A DNA stretch of 64,000 bases, taken from positions 248,001-312,000 of the forward strand of contig JAPZTS010000001.1 of NCBI GenBank assembly GCA_027533185.1, in the 5' to 3' direction. The position numbers were made by a program, and so were the translations under genes. A model generated the notes under the pieces. That model saw only the letters and a program-made list of their open reading frames with translations, ran no database searches and had not been told where the DNA came from. Within the stretch, counting starts at the first letter, position 1. Every line of letters begins with the position of its first letter. The DNA is from Leptospira sp. GTDB taxonomy: Bacteria; Spirochaetota; Leptospiria; Leptospirales; Leptospiraceae. This document shows positions 46,413-56,754 of this stretch, piece after piece.

Positions 46413-47156
46413 CTAATCTAGTTCTACCCCATCACCTAACTCAAAATTAGAGCTAACACCTTGTACGTCATCATTTGCTTCCAAATTATCTATGAGTTTC
46501 ATTACTTTTTCTGCGGTTTCCCTGTCATTCACTTCGACTGTAGTCATTGCAATGTATTTGATTTCCGATTCTTCCATCGAAAGACCCTTTGAAGATAGAG
46601 CAGATTGAACTGCCTCATAATCAGAAGGACTGGTAAGAACTACGTACATACCATCATTGACCTGAATATCTTCAGCACCGGCACCTAAAGCGATGTCAAA
46701 GAGTGCTTCTTCAGAGATTTGCTCCGATTTTAAGGTCAATTGGCCTTTCCTTTCAAACAAACGAGAAACTGCGCCCGCATTTGCGAGTGAACCTCCTAGT
46801 TTTGTAAGGATACTTTTGATTTCGGGAGTTGTTCTGGATTTTTTATCTGTGAGGACATCTACCATGATGGCAACTCCACCTGGCGCGTAACATTCGTAGA
46901 GACACTCTTCGTAGATCATACCTTCCAATCCGCCCGTTCCTTTCTTGACGGCTCTCTCGATATTGTCCTTTGGCATATTTGCCGCTTTTGCTTTTGTGAT
47001 CGCAAGTCGGAGTCTTGGATTGCCTTCGGGGTCACCACCACCTTCTTTTGCCGCAACGGAAATTTCCTTCGCAATTCTTGTAAAGATTGCGCCTCTTTTT
47101 GCATCAATTGCACCTTTCTTTCGGCGGATGGTTGCCCATTTCGAGTGTCCTGACAT
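46413..47156 (-). CDS. YebC/PmpR/TACO1-family protein
   Basis: The 247-residue protein begins [22 protein letters not shown], the strongly conserved YebC opening, and continues with [32 protein letters not shown] and [19 protein letters not shown], all family hallmarks. Members were annotated as transcriptional regulators, and some have been linked to translation of proline-rich stretches. No target can be named from the context. Its stop converges on the terminator of the YeaQ-type gene. Confidence 0.96.
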   Translation of the reverse strand: MSGHSKWATIRRKKGAIDAKRGAIFTRIAKEISVAAKEGGGDPEGNPRLRLAITKAKAANMPKDNIERAVKKGTGGLEGMIYEECLYECYAPGGVAIMVDVLTDKKSRTTPEIKSILTKLGGSLANAGAVSRLFERKGQLTLKSEQISEEALFDIALGAGAEDIQVNDGMYVVLTSPSDYEAVQSALSSKGLSMEESEIKYIAMTTVEVNDRETAEKVMKLIDNLEANDDVQGVSSNFELGDGVELD

Positions 47157-47281
47157 TGTTGTCTCCCAAAGCTAGAATTTTGCCTTTGAACTTTTTTTCA
47201 ACAGATTTCCCTATTAGCCTAGTTTCTTGACTCATGGACAAATGTCCGAAGTACTGTAAAAAAAACCACTAAAGGCAACCC

Positions 47282-48448
47282 ATGATTGATTTCTCAATTA
47301 CCGATGAACAAAAAGCCCTCCGCGATTTAGCGCGTGATTTCGCAAAAAATGAAATGATTCCGAAAGCGGAGCACCATGACCACACGGGTGAGTATCCAAA
47401 AGAAATTCTAAAGAAAGCTTTTGATGTGGGCCTCATGAATATGCACATTCCTGCAGAGTATGGTGGCGCAGGATTGGGTGTTCTTGACGAATTGATTGCC
47501 TCTGAAGAGTTATTTTTTGGCTGTTCGGGAATGGCGACTGCGATCCTTGCAAATAATTTAGCATTAGCACCCGTTTTGTTAGGTGCAAGTCCAGAAACTA
47601 TGAAAAAATTCATCCAACCGATGACGGAACAATTTATGTTGGCTGCCTATGCTGTAACGGAACCAGGTGCGGGATCCGACGTAGCTGGAATTCGAACTAC
47701 AGCAAAACGAGTTGGTGATGAATATGTAATCAACGGTTCTAAAATGTGGATTACAAACGCAGGACACGCGGATTGGTTTTTTGTCTTAACAAAAACTGAT
47801 CCTAATGCTGGTCACAAAGGAATGACTGGGTTTATCGTCGATGCCAAAACTCCTGGTATAATCCTCGGCAAAAAAGAAAAGAATATGGGACAACGTTGTT
47901 CCGACACTCGTTCCGTTACATTCGAAGAAGTGAAAGTTCCAAAAGAGAATATGATCGGAAAAGAGGGAGAGGGATTTAAGATCGCGATGGGTGCGTTTGA
48001 CCAAACTCGTCCTGCGGTTGCAATTGGGGCAGTGGGTGTTGCCAGAGCTGCACTAGAGCATTCTGTTCGTTATGCGAATACAAGAAATGCATTTGGTAAA
48101 CCAATTTCCGTAAACCAAGGTGTTAGTTTTATTTTGGCAGAGATGGCAAGAGACATTGAAGCCGGCAGACTTCTCTGTTGGCAATCAGCTTGGCTCATCG
48201 ATAAAGGATACAGAAATACCTACCAAGCGTCCATCGCAAAAGTTTTCTGTGCGGATATGGCAATGCGCGTGACTACTGATGCTGTTCAAATATTTGGAGG
48301 GTATGGATTTAATGAGGAATACCCAGTAGAAAAATTGATGCGAGATGCAAAAATTTTCCAAATCTACGAAGGGACATCCCAGATCCAAAGAGTGATCATT
48401 TCCAAATTCTTAAATGACGGCGTAGGAATCGAGAACCCAAACCTATAA
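47282..48448 (+). CDS. Acyl-CoA dehydrogenase
   Basis: FAD-dependent dehydrogenase of 388 residues that introduces the alpha-beta double bond in an acyl-CoA during fatty-acid or amino-acid breakdown. Motifs: [19 protein letters not shown] and [20 protein letters not shown] (FAD/substrate loops), [22 protein letters not shown], and [38 protein letters not shown], where the Glu of YEGTSQ is the catalytic base of the short/medium-chain type. It is followed 46 nt later by the pabA-type gene, separated by an inverted repeat. Confidence 0.94.
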   Translation: MIDFSITDEQKALRDLARDFAKNEMIPKAEHHDHTGEYPKEILKKAFDVGLMNMHIPAEYGGAGLGVLDELIASEELFFGCSGMATAILANNLALAPVLLGASPETMKKFIQPMTEQFMLAAYAVTEPGAGSDVAGIRTTAKRVGDEYVINGSKMWITNAGHADWFFVLTKTDPNAGHKGMTGFIVDAKTPGIILGKKEKNMGQRCSDTRSVTFEEVKVPKENMIGKEGEGFKIAMGAFDQTRPAVAIGAVGVARAALEHSVRYANTRNAFGKPISVNQGVSFILAEMARDIEAGRLLCWQSAWLIDKGYRNTYQASIAKVFCADMAMRVTTDAVQIFGGYGFNEEYPVEKLMRDAKIFQIYEGTSQIQRVIISKFLNDGVGIENPNL

Positions 48449-48455
48449 TTTAGGT

Positions 48456-48495
48456 CGGGTATGTTATTTTATATTCTTAAGAGATAACATACCCG
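48456..48495 (+). promoter_or_regulatory. 12-bp inverted repeat enclosing the pabA start region
   Basis: CGGGTATGTTAT (48456-48467) and ATAACATACCCG (48484-48495) are perfect complements around a 16-nt loop. The last base of the right arm is the G of the GTG start of the next gene, and the only Shine-Dalgarno-like sequence (AAGAG, 48479-48483) is in the loop. There is no T-run directly after the stem, so a plain terminator for the acyl-CoA dehydrogenase is less likely than a translational control hairpin or an operator. Function is inferred. Confidence 0.7.
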
Positions 48496-49058
48496 TGGTC
48501 CTTTTAATTGACAATTACGACTCTTTCTCTTATATCTTGTTTCAATACCTCAAAGAAATCTCGGATATCCTCGTTATTCAAAATGACGAGCCACTGCCAG
48601 CATCCTATCTATCACGCATATCATCCGTTGTGTTGTCTCCTGGCCCAGGTTTACCTCAGACCTCAGGTAGATTAATTGAATACACAAATTATTTTTTGGG
48701 AAAACTGCCCGTTTTAGGTGTTTGTTTAGGCCACCAAACCATTGCTCAAATAGCTGGCGCAGAACTTATTCAAACTAAAGAAATCTTCCATGGAAGGACA
48801 TCTCAAGTAATGCACCAAGGAATAGGTATTTTTAGGAATATACCGAGCCCCTTTGTCGCAAATAGATACCATTCCTGGGCAGTTTCCTCAAATAAGTTAC
48901 CAAAAGAATTGGAAGTCCTAGCAGAATCAGAGGATGGTGTCATTATGGGATTCAGGCACCGAAAGTATAAGAACACATATGGTGTACAGTTCCATCCAGA
49001 ATCTATTTTAACGGAACATGGCAAAACCCTTTTGTCTAATTTTTGCAAGGGTTTCTAG
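48495..49058 (+). CDS. pabA: Glutamine amidotransferase, PabA/TrpG type
   Basis: Second amidotransferase of this family in the window (187 aa). It starts GTG 48495, giving MVLLIDNYDSFSYIL, which aligns exactly with the family start. VLSPGPGLPQTSG, the nucleophile Cys in LGVCLGHQTIAQ and the His/Glu pair in VQFHPESILTEHG are intact. FHPESILTEHG is the form usually seen in PabA, so a role in p-aminobenzoate (folate) synthesis is likely; the chorismate-binding partner is not adjacent and might be TrpE/PabB elsewhere. The start codon lies in an inverted repeat. An ABC exporter gene begins 3 nt after the stop. Confidence 0.87.
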   Translation: MVLLIDNYDSFSYILFQYLKEISDILVIQNDEPLPASYLSRISSVVLSPGPGLPQTSGRLIEYTNYFLGKLPVLGVCLGHQTIAQIAGAELIQTKEIFHGRTSQVMHQGIGIFRNIPSPFVANRYHSWAVSSNKLPKELEVLAESEDGVIMGFRHRKYKNTYGVQFHPESILTEHGKTLLSNFCKGF

Positions 49059-49061
49059 AAG

Positions 49062-50951
49062 ATGAAATACTTTCTGAGACTTCTATCTTACTCATTCCAT
49101 TACAAAAACAGGTTTCTTTTAGGGTTATTATTTGCACTTCTCACTGCGGTTTTGAATGGTATTTCCCTTACTGCACTCATCCCACTGTTTGATTCTCTAG
49201 GAAGCGACCGTAATAAGAGATTTCATTTAGACCTTACTCTGCCTGAAAAAACAATTTTAGTTCAGGAAGTCCTCATGGGTTCTGACAGTTTGGATGGACT
49301 CGAAAGAATCAAACGTCAGATCATTTCGGTAAAACTTCAAATCAATGAGCTCACCCAAGATATGGAACCCAGGGAGGTTGTTTGGGCCGTATGCATTGCA
49401 GTGTTTCCATTGTATCTTTTAAAATTAGGTACGTATCTATTGTCTGTTTTTTGCATTGCGACTGCTGGTTATAAGGCCGTAAGAGACATCAGACAAGAAC
49501 TTTTTCAAAAAGTTCAAAGGCTTCCCCTTACCTATTTTTACAAAGAAAAAACTGGTCTCATCATGAGCCGAGTTGTTAACGATGCAGAAATTGTGGCGGC
49601 GGTCATTTCGAGTAATCTTCGTGATGCGGTCATCAACTTCTTTTACGTTCTGACCCATTTACTGATTTTGATTTATTTGAATTCCGAACTTTTGATTTTA
49701 GCTTGTATTACCATTCCTGTTGTTATACTACCAGTAACGTTGTTTACCCGTAAAATTTCATCATCTACTGCAAGATTTCAGGAGAAACTTGCAGATTTAA
49801 ATGGGCATATACAAGAATTTATATCCGGGATCAAAGTGATTCGATCTTTTAGGCAAGAAAGGAGAGATACTTTAAAATTTCAGGATATAAATCATAAAGT
49901 TTTCAAAAGGACTTTCAAGGGGCAATTCTATTTGCAAATGGCACCTAGCCTCGTTGAATTAACATCATCTATCGTGGTTCTCGGATATTTCGCATTAGGT
50001 GCAAAATTTATTTACTCAGGCAGATTCACCCAAGGTGAGTTTATGGCTTTTTTACTTACCTTACTATTTTTATTACGCCCTCTTACCCAACTCTCCCAAA
50101 TGGTGGGAAAAATTACCCAAGCGAATTCAGCAGGAAAGAGAATTTTTGAAATAATTGACCGTGATTCTGAGATTGAGGAACGAGAGGGTGATTTAGTTCT
50201 TGAAACTGTTCGCGAGGGAATTCGGTTTGAATCAGTCCAGTTTGCCTATCCAGGCACCAACCAACAAGTTTTAAAGGGAATCGATTTAGATATCAAACTC
50301 GGCGAAACATATGCATTTGTCGGAACCAGTGGTAGTGGTAAATCTACACTTATGGATTTAATTCCAAGATTTTTTGATCCGACTCAAGGCAAGATCTCAA
50401 TCGATGGTAATGATATTCGAAATTTTTCTCTAAAATCGTTACGTAGTAAGATCGGGATCGTTACCCAAGAGATTTTTCTCTTTCATGGAACCATCGCTGA
50501 TAATATTGCCTATGGAACTGGGGCAGCATCAAGAAAGGAAGTTGTTCGTGCCGCACGGCTAGCAAACGCACATGATTTCATTACCAAAATGGAGAATGGT
50601 TACGACAGTATGATAGGCGTTAGGGGTCTTGATCTGAGTGGTGGACAACGACAGAGACTTGTAATTGCACGGGCCCTTCTTCGCAATGCAGAAATTATGA
50701 TTCTCGATGAAGCTACAAGTGCGTTGGATGCTGAATCGGAGAGACTTGTTAGTCGTGCCCTAGAACGTTTATTTAAAAACCGAACAACATTCATTATAGC
50801 ACACAGACTTTCAACAATCCGTCGGGTAAAAAATATAATAGTTGTAGAAGATGGTGAGATTCGAGAACGAGGTGATCATGATTCACTTCTACAAATAGGC
50901 GGGCTATATAAAAAGTTTTATGAAAGCCAATTCGTGGAATCAGAAGGATAA
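49062..50951 (+). CDS. MsbA-like ABC exporter (fused permease and ATPase)
   Basis: The 629-residue half-transporter has an N-terminal membrane domain with about six helices and a C-terminal ATPase: Walker [11 protein letters not shown]-loop [19 protein letters not shown], signature LSGGQRQRL, Walker [13 protein letters not shown] and the switch His in [15 protein letters not shown]. This layout fits lipid A or multidrug exporters of the MsbA type. Between the first two helices there is a longer than usual, charged external loop of about 85 residues (roughly 40-125). It is tightly linked to pabA before and a receiver gene after it (2-nt gap). Confidence 0.9.
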   Translation: MKYFLRLLSYSFHYKNRFLLGLLFALLTAVLNGISLTALIPLFDSLGSDRNKRFHLDLTLPEKTILVQEVLMGSDSLDGLERIKRQIISVKLQINELTQDMEPREVVWAVCIAVFPLYLLKLGTYLLSVFCIATAGYKAVRDIRQELFQKVQRLPLTYFYKEKTGLIMSRVVNDAEIVAAVISSNLRDAVINFFYVLTHLLILIYLNSELLILACITIPVVILPVTLFTRKISSSTARFQEKLADLNGHIQEFISGIKVIRSFRQERRDTLKFQDINHKVFKRTFKGQFYLQMAPSLVELTSSIVVLGYFALGAKFIYSGRFTQGEFMAFLLTLLFLLRPLTQLSQMVGKITQANSAGKRIFEIIDRDSEIEEREGDLVLETVREGIRFESVQFAYPGTNQQVLKGIDLDIKLGETYAFVGTSGSGKSTLMDLIPRFFDPTQGKISIDGNDIRNFSLKSLRSKIGIVTQEIFLFHGTIADNIAYGTGAASRKEVVRAARLANAHDFITKMENGYDSMIGVRGLDLSGGQRQRLVIARALLRNAEIMILDEATSALDAESERLVSRALERLFKNRTTFIIAHRLSTIRRVKNIIVVEDGEIRERGDHDSLLQIGGLYKKFYESQFVESEG

Positions 50952-50953
50952 AG

Positions 50954-51364
50954 ATGAAAAAAGTTCTAATTGTTGATGATAACGATCGTTATGCGAATAA
51001 TTTAAAAATCTATTTTGATTCGTTAAAAATTTCAAATGACCGAGCCGTAGATGCTAAAGAAGGCTGGGAATTGTTTCAAAAGAATTTTGATTACGATATG
51101 GTCATTTCCGATATCACGATGGAAACACAAACTTCTGGTCTTTGGTTGATGCGTAAGATTTTTAAGTCTGGTTATACGGGAATATTGGCAATTGCATCCA
51201 CAGGATTTGATGTATGGGGAGTTATGGGTTTTTCTAAATATTTCTTAGTTTGGTTTTGTGGGCTTCATTGGATGATACCTAAAGTTCCGCTGAAGAACGG
51301 AACCGTAAAATGGGTGCCCACTGCAAAAGTTAAAAACCAAATCAATCCCGAGGGTTTGATTTAG
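50954..51364 (+). CDS. Stand-alone response-regulator receiver protein with atypical C-terminus
   Basis: The N-terminal part is a good receiver: KKVLIVDDNDRY with Asp8/Asp9, the phospho-acceptor Asp53 in DMVISDITM, and ILAIASTGFD with the switch Ser/Thr. After residue ~88 the fold is unusual: GFSKYFLVWFCGLHWMIPK is aromatic and hydrophobic where the last helices normally lie, followed by a basic tail. No output domain is present. It starts 2 nt after the ABC exporter stop, and its 3' end overlaps the HEAT lipoprotein by 23 nt. The cognate kinase is not in the window. Confidence 0.8.
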   Translation: MKKVLIVDDNDRYANNLKIYFDSLKISNDRAVDAKEGWELFQKNFDYDMVISDITMETQTSGLWLMRKIFKSGYTGILAIASTGFDVWGVMGFSKYFLVWFCGLHWMIPKVPLKNGTVKWVPTAKVKNQINPEGLI

Positions 51365-53261
51365 TATCTGCTTCGGGATTGAAAAGGTTGGAATGTTTTC
51401 CTTTTTTTATATTGGAATACTTTCCTTCCTTCCCATCGGAGCCAAGTTTTTTTACTTCGATAATATCCAGTTTTGGATAAAACACCCAACCTGAGACAAA
51501 GGATTCTCTTGCTCCAGGAAGAGTAGATTCCATTTTCAATTGGATGTATTTGTCTGTGAGAATATCCTCGCCAATGCGCACTGCAAATTCCTTTTTCGTT
51601 TCACCGAGAACGAATCCAATTTCCTTTGCTTTGATATAACTCACAGGTTTTGAACGTTCGTTAGGTTCCTGTCTAAGAAAATCATCTTCAATTAAAATTA
51701 TTGCATAACGTCCAAATGCTTTCCTTCGAAGTAATGCTTCACCGATTCGTTTTGCAACTCTCTCATCTTGAGAGTTTTCATTGATTCGAATCAAAGCTAA
51801 TGTCGCAGAGAGACTTGGGTTTTTTTCAATTTTTTCAATGGCCAATAGAGATAGAGTAGGCTCTTCTTTTACTACCCTCTCTAGAACTCGAAGACTATCT
51901 CTAGTTCCATGAATTGCTAGAGATTCAATGACTGCTTCTTTAATTTCTGGTTCTTCCGACTTTAGAAATCGTTCATATATTTCAATATCTGCAGGTACGT
52001 GATTGTATGCAAGTCCACGCAATGAACTACAAACAATAATCACATATTCAGAATTTAAACCCGTGCTTAGAATCATCTCTCTGCCGGCTGGATCTTTCGT
52101 TTTTCCGAGTCCCTCGTAACTTACGGCAATCACTTCTGGATCTTCTGCCTTTGTTCCAGCGATAAAATAAGAGAGAGACCGTTTGTCTCCAATCTCTGAT
52201 AGAGCTTTGTATGCTGACGGGCGAACTTGGTAGCCATCCTTGTCGATTGCAGATTGAAGTGCCACTCTTCCTGCTCTAATTCGCCCCAGAGCTAAGGCAG
52301 CTGCTGCTCGAACCCGAGGAATCGGATGTGTAGTCAGAATTTTTTCGAGACTTCTATGATTTCTAAAATACTCTTGTTGGAAGACTTGAACCAAACCCTT
52401 TTTAATCTGTTCTGTATACTCTAAATCTTTTTTTTCTTCATCCGATAGATTGTCCTCTTGCTTTCGGATTTCAGAATCTATCATCTCGTTTGCCTTGCCC
52501 GTAACTTTCGTTTTACGATTCACTCGTTTGATTGAGATTTCTGTTTTTTTCTCCTTTTTAGCTGGTTGAACAGTATCTATTTTTTTATCATTATCTCCAT
52601 TTATATTCGGATCAGAATCTAATACCGTACTTTCATCCTTCTTGTTTTTCTCGGAATCAGATAAAGTCTCATCATTTTTATTAATTAGTTGTGAATCTGC
52701 ATAATTATTAGCATCGGCTCTTAAATTTCGGAGGGAAGATTGAATAGCAGGTGCACGTGATGATATACTATTTAAAGAAGATGAAAGTTCGCCAAGTTCC
52801 CTTGTCACACGGCCTATCATGGGTCCATCAAAATCGTTTGGTACGTCTTTAATCAATTCAGTGAGCTTCACCTGTGTTTCTGGGAGGCTTGCAACAATTT
52901 TTGGAAGATCGTCCTCGACAGCCGCGGCTGCTTCCATTTCTTTTTGTACTGGTTCACCCACAGTTTTTTTTGAATCAGCCCGAATGGCTACGGCTTCAGC
53001 AAACTCTAATGTAGAAAGAGCCATGTGCGCTTCCTTTATTAATTCATCATACTTACGATTTTTAGTTTCTGTAATTAGAATTGGGTTGTTCTTGTAAGGA
53101 TCTAGATCAGTCCCTTGGTAAGCACGTAACTTGGGTGCAACATCTGTAAGTTGGTAGGGTTTACTTGTAGTACAATTTACAAACAAGGAAAGAATTAGCG
53201 AGAGTCCCGTAAGTAAAATTATGTCTTGACCCTTTCTGAAATTATGATAGCCTGCTTCCAT
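51342..53261 (-). CDS. HEAT-repeat lipoprotein
   Basis: The 639-residue precursor has a hydrophobic segment [15 protein letters not shown] with lipobox FVNC. Residues ~60-200 are helical and Ala/Ser-rich; residues ~200-290 are a charged Lys/Asp/Glu/Asn-rich linker. From about residue 305 there are HEAT-like repeats ([79 protein letters not shown]), usually protein-binding surfaces. The last ~100 residues are beta-rich. It is probably anchored in the envelope as a scaffold; partner unknown. Confidence 0.83.
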   Translation of the reverse strand: MEAGYHNFRKGQDIILLTGLSLILSLFVNCTTSKPYQLTDVAPKLRAYQGTDLDPYKNNPILITETKNRKYDELIKEAHMALSTLEFAEAVAIRADSKKTVGEPVQKEMEAAAAVEDDLPKIVASLPETQVKLTELIKDVPNDFDGPMIGRVTRELGELSSSLNSISSRAPAIQSSLRNLRADANNYADSQLINKNDETLSDSEKNKKDESTVLDSDPNINGDNDKKIDTVQPAKKEKKTEISIKRVNRKTKVTGKANEMIDSEIRKQEDNLSDEEKKDLEYTEQIKKGLVQVFQQEYFRNHRSLEKILTTHPIPRVRAAAALALGRIRAGRVALQSAIDKDGYQVRPSAYKALSEIGDKRSLSYFIAGTKAEDPEVIAVSYEGLGKTKDPAGREMILSTGLNSEYVIIVCSSLRGLAYNHVPADIEIYERFLKSEEPEIKEAVIESLAIHGTRDSLRVLERVVKEEPTLSLLAIEKIEKNPSLSATLALIRINENSQDERVAKRIGEALLRRKAFGRYAIILIEDDFLRQEPNERSKPVSYIKAKEIGFVLGETKKEFAVRIGEDILTDKYIQLKMESTLPGARESFVSGWVFYPKLDIIEVKKLGSDGKEGKYSNIKKGKHSNLFNPEADTKSNPRD

Positions 53262-53284
53262 ACTTTGAATATCGGATAACTACT

Positions 53285-54934
53285 ATAAGTAAAATTAGCG
53301 GCAATCTGTCAGGTCTTAAGCCAAACCAGATAAAAAAGTTAAAAACTCTCTCCGAAAAGCGAGTTCGTGAGGATTTCATCATAACTATGGAGCTTGCTCG
53401 TAGTGTTGGTGAGGTTTCAATTGAGATTGGACGGCAAATTGGTGTTCTGATCGACAGGCCGGGTTATGTCACACATCTGATTATAGGCAATGACCACTCC
53501 ATTGAAATTCCCCATTTAGATAGATACCGAGTGGCTCATTCCAGATTGCGAGGCCTCCGCCTTTTTCACACCCACCTCAAAGATGAGAGCCTCAACCAAG
53601 AAGATTTAATGGACCTGGTGCTAAACCGTTTTGATTCCATTACGGCTGCGTGTATTGATACCAACGGGGTTCCCAAGTTTTTTTATTCCGCGTATATGAA
53701 TCCTGATCCTGAATCGGAGTTACCTTGGATTTTGACAGATCGAAAATTTCCCGGTCAACTAAGAGAAGGTTATGCGACGGAAATAGATGCATTAGAATCT
53801 GAGTTCACGAAAAAAACTTCCAATCTGAAAGCTTCTCAAAAAGAAAACAGGGCTTTTCTTGTGGGTGTTTATGAACCAAGAAAGATGAAACGAAGTCCTG
53901 AACATTCCATGGACGAATTAAAAGAGCTTTGTCGAACTGCTGGCATCCATGTTGTGGATACCTATGTTCAAAAAAAAGACCCCGATCCAAAAACAGTTGT
54001 AGGAAAAGGAAAACTCCAGGAAATTATTTTGAAGTCTGTACATAAAGATATCGAACATCTGATTTTTGATTTAGAACTCTCGCCTGCCCAAGCTAAAAAG
54101 ATATCCGATGCCAGTGATCTAAAAATCATTGATAGGACTCAGTTGATCTTAGATATCTTTTCAAAAAATGCAAAATCGAGGGATGGTAAATTACAAGTAG
54201 AGCTTGCCCAATTGAAGTATTTAAAGAATCGTCTTTCTGAGTTAGATGACAATATGAGTAGGCTAACGGGGGGAATTGGTGGGCGGGGACCTGGAGAGAC
54301 AAAGCTAGAAATTGGCAAACGGAGAGTGGAAGAAAAGATTTCCCGCCTTGAAAATGAATTAAAAGATCTCAAACGAAGGCGAGAACTCAATCGGAAGTCT
54401 CGATCTAGAAACGAAATTCCTATCGTTGCTATTGTCGGTTATACCAATGCCGGAAAATCTACGCTACTCAATGCACTTACAAATTCCAGTGTTATTGCCG
54501 AAGATAAACTTTTTGCTACCCTGGATCCTACCACGAGACGAATTCGATTTCCAGAAGAGCGTGAGATTATCATCTCAGATACTGTGGGTTTTATCCATGA
54601 TCTACCTCCTGATTTATCTATGGCATTCAAAGCTACCTTAGAGGAATTAGGTGACGCAGATCTACTGCTTCACGTTGTTGATATCAGCAATGACAATCAC
54701 ACAGAACAGATGGAGGCTGTGGATTCCATTTTAAACTCTCTAAACTTAAATGAAATTCCAAGACTTATTGTATTTAACAAGTCGGATCAACTTGATCCAG
54801 AGAAAATTGAATCCTTAAAAAAAGCCAATGCGATTTTGGTTTCTGCCTATTCAAGAGATGGACTGCAAGACCTGTTGGATCTAATCGAAGTAAAACTTTG
54901 GCAGAACAAGCTTTCTAAAAAAATAGCAAGCTAG
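53285..54934 (+). CDS. hflX: GTPase HflX
   Basis: HflX is a ribosome-associated GTPase that splits stalled or heat-damaged 70S ribosomes. The G domain is clear: [14 protein letters not shown] (G1), [10 protein letters not shown] (G3) and NKSD (G4); the HflX domain has VGKGKLQEI and the glycine-rich [14 protein letters not shown]. The first ATG is 53387, but conserved HflX N-terminal sequence ([15 protein letters not shown], family form xGNxxGLKPSQ) is encoded upstream in frame, with no ATG/GTG/TTG back to a stop at 53237. I therefore tentatively start at ATA 53285 (MSKISGNL..); ATT 53294 or CTG 53306 are alternatives. Translation from 53387 alone would give 515 residues. Confidence 0.9.
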   Translation: MSKISGNLSGLKPNQIKKLKTLSEKRVREDFIITMELARSVGEVSIEIGRQIGVLIDRPGYVTHLIIGNDHSIEIPHLDRYRVAHSRLRGLRLFHTHLKDESLNQEDLMDLVLNRFDSITAACIDTNGVPKFFYSAYMNPDPESELPWILTDRKFPGQLREGYATEIDALESEFTKKTSNLKASQKENRAFLVGVYEPRKMKRSPEHSMDELKELCRTAGIHVVDTYVQKKDPDPKTVVGKGKLQEIILKSVHKDIEHLIFDLELSPAQAKKISDASDLKIIDRTQLILDIFSKNAKSRDGKLQVELAQLKYLKNRLSELDDNMSRLTGGIGGRGPGETKLEIGKRRVEEKISRLENELKDLKRRRELNRKSRSRNEIPIVAIVGYTNAGKSTLLNALTNSSVIAEDKLFATLDPTTRRIRFPEEREIIISDTVGFIHDLPPDLSMAFKATLEELGDADLLLHVVDISNDNHTEQMEAVDSILNSLNLNEIPRLIVFNKSDQLDPEKIESLKKANAILVSAYSRDGLQDLLDLIEVKLWQNKLSKKIAS

Positions 54935-54941
54935 TAAGAGA

Positions 54942-55319
54942 TCAGTTTCGTTTCCAGTTAGAAATTGCTTCTTTTCTGCTAGAATATACTTCTACTTTTT
55001 TTGGCAGATCCATCAAACGAATCACGTTATCGAGAAAATGGTTGAGTCCGCCTATCATAATTCGTCCAGATTTGGATTCTACGGTTTTGATGATACCGAT
55101 CAGGGTTGCAACGCCTATACTATTGATGTATTCCAATTCCGAAAGATCCAATATCAAATTATAGATTTCTTCGCGGAAGATGAGCGATATATTTTTATTT
55201 ATATCATAAGCGTTTGTGTTAGTTATTTGTCCTTTGAATTGAACTACTAAAACCGAATCTGAACCTGATTGGATCACTTCCGTTCCCAATGTGAGAGCCG
55301 TAAAATTTAGGAAGTTCAT
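54942..55319 (-). CDS. STAS-domain protein (anti-sigma-factor antagonist type)
   Basis: The 125-residue protein is a single STAS domain: VLVVQFKGQITNTNAYDI, then NLILDLSELEYINSIGVATLIGI, where Ser in NSIG is the usual phosphorylation site. The following GRIMIGGLNHFLDNVIRLMDLPKKVEV fits the SpoIIAA fold. It would be controlled by a kinase and a PP2C phosphatase, neither of which is near. It starts 7 nt after hom on the same strand. A second STAS protein is at 62.3 kb. Confidence 0.88.
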   Translation of the reverse strand: MNFLNFTALTLGTEVIQSGSDSVLVVQFKGQITNTNAYDINKNISLIFREEIYNLILDLSELEYINSIGVATLIGIIKTVESKSGRIMIGGLNHFLDNVIRLMDLPKKVEVYSSRKEAISNWKRN

Positions 55320-55326
55320 AGATAGA

Positions 55327-56610
55327 TTATAACTTCTCGAGAATGCGAATGGCTACCGTTTTTTCACGGATTATTTCTTTCATCGAATCAATTTCTAACA
55401 GAGATTTTTGAAACTCGCCTTCCGTTGCCGAATGAGTTACAACGATTACTGTCACAGGTTCGACTTTAGATTCCTTTTGCTGAACGGAAGCTATGGAGAT
55501 ATTGTGTTTTCCTAAGATTTTTGAAATTTCGGCGAGGACCCCCGGTTTATCAACAGTAGTAAACCTTAAGTAGTATCTAAGTGAATTTTTTTCCTGAGGG
55601 AAAGGGACAGATTCTAAGAACAAATTGTTTTCTTTTTGGATCGAAGGATTTCCAATTCGACCTGCGTAATAGATGATATCGGAAAGTACAGCACTTGCCG
55701 TGGGCAAACCACCAGCACCTTTCCCTGTTACCATTCCCGAATCTGCTTCTTTTGTCTTATAGAAGACCGCATTTGATTCATTCATCACATTTGCCAATGG
55801 ATGCTCTAAAGGAATGAGAGTGGGGTGGACTTTTGTAAGTATTCCTGCTTCCGTTTTTTTGGAAATTCCAAGTAACTTCAAACGGTAACCCATCGATCGA
55901 GCAGAACGGATATCGACGGATTGCAGTCTCGATATCCCATCCGTCTCAACGTTGGAAAAGGGGATATACTCCCGAAAGGCAAGACTTGCTAGGAGGGAGA
56001 TTTTATGACCTGCATCGATACCTTCGACATCAAAAGTAGGATCCGCTTCTGCAAATCCTAATTCTTGCGCCTTCGCGAGAGCTGTGGAATAATCCCAGTT
56101 CTCTTGCTCCATTTTAGTTAGAATAAAATTAGTGGTGCCATTGAGAATCCCAGACACGACCTCAAACTCACATGATGCGAGTCCGTCCCTTAAAATGCGA
56201 ATGATGGGTATCGATCCAGCAACGGCGGCTTCATATCCGATCTCAGCGCCTGAATTTTTAGCAGTTGAGAAAAGCTCTCTTCCTTTCTCCGAAAGAAGAG
56301 CTTTGTTTGCTGTGACAACAGTTTTGCCGGAGAGAAGCGCTGAAGACACTGCGTCGTAAGCTAACGTAGTTCCACCCATCAGTTCCACAATCATGTCAAG
56401 ATCCGAACGTTTTGTAACAGAAAGAACATCATTGGTTACTGGAATTGATACTTTTCCACTCAATTTTTCGGGGCTTCGGGTCGCGATTTCCGTCAATAAT
56501 AAGTCAATTCCATACCTTTCTCGAATTGAGGTTAGGTTTTTTTCTAAAAGCTGGATTAGGCTTGTGCCCACAACCCCTGCGCCGAGTAGACCTATGCGAA
56601 CTTGTTTCAT
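55327..56610 (-). CDS. hom: Homoserine dehydrogenase
   Basis: Makes homoserine from aspartate semialdehyde on the way to threonine and methionine. The 427-residue protein has the NAD(P) loop IGLLGAGVVGTSL, the substrate region VANKALLSEKGRELF and YEAAVAGSIPIIRILRDGL, GILNGTTNFILTKM, and GFAEADPTFDVEGIDAGHKISLLASLAF with the conserved Glu/Asp/Lys. The C-terminal ~80 residues (RFTTVDKPGVLAEISKILGKHNISI) form an ACT domain, implying amino-acid feedback. It precedes a STAS gene on the - strand. Confidence 0.96.
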   Translation of the reverse strand: MKQVRIGLLGAGVVGTSLIQLLEKNLTSIRERYGIDLLLTEIATRSPEKLSGKVSIPVTNDVLSVTKRSDLDMIVELMGGTTLAYDAVSSALLSGKTVVTANKALLSEKGRELFSTAKNSGAEIGYEAAVAGSIPIIRILRDGLASCEFEVVSGILNGTTNFILTKMEQENWDYSTALAKAQELGFAEADPTFDVEGIDAGHKISLLASLAFREYIPFSNVETDGISRLQSVDIRSARSMGYRLKLLGISKKTEAGILTKVHPTLIPLEHPLANVMNESNAVFYKTKEADSGMVTGKGAGGLPTASAVLSDIIYYAGRIGNPSIQKENNLFLESVPFPQEKNSLRYYLRFTTVDKPGVLAEISKILGKHNISIASVQQKESKVEPVTVIVVTHSATEGEFQKSLLEIDSMKEIIREKTVAIRILEKL

Positions 56611-56754
56611 CTAAGATCAGCTTTTCGTAGGAGAAAGGGAAACACACTTAAAAAAAAATTAAAAAAAAACAAAATTGAGAAGAACTTCTTCAGCTTTTTT
56701 GAAATGTATGAGATAACTAATAATAGAATTGTCTCCCAAGTAAGGATAGTCTAT

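Noticed and set aside
56679..56700. Possible terminator hairpin GAAG..CTTC followed by TTTTTT
   Set aside because: The stem is only 4-5 bp and lies between divergent genes where no transcript needs to end.
56640..56754. Longer start for the Lys/Ala-tailed protein (TTG/ATG near 56602) and A-tract coding
   Set aside because: The added residues come from A/T-rich low-complexity sequence overlapping the hom 5' end; ATG 56755 has a good AAGGA.
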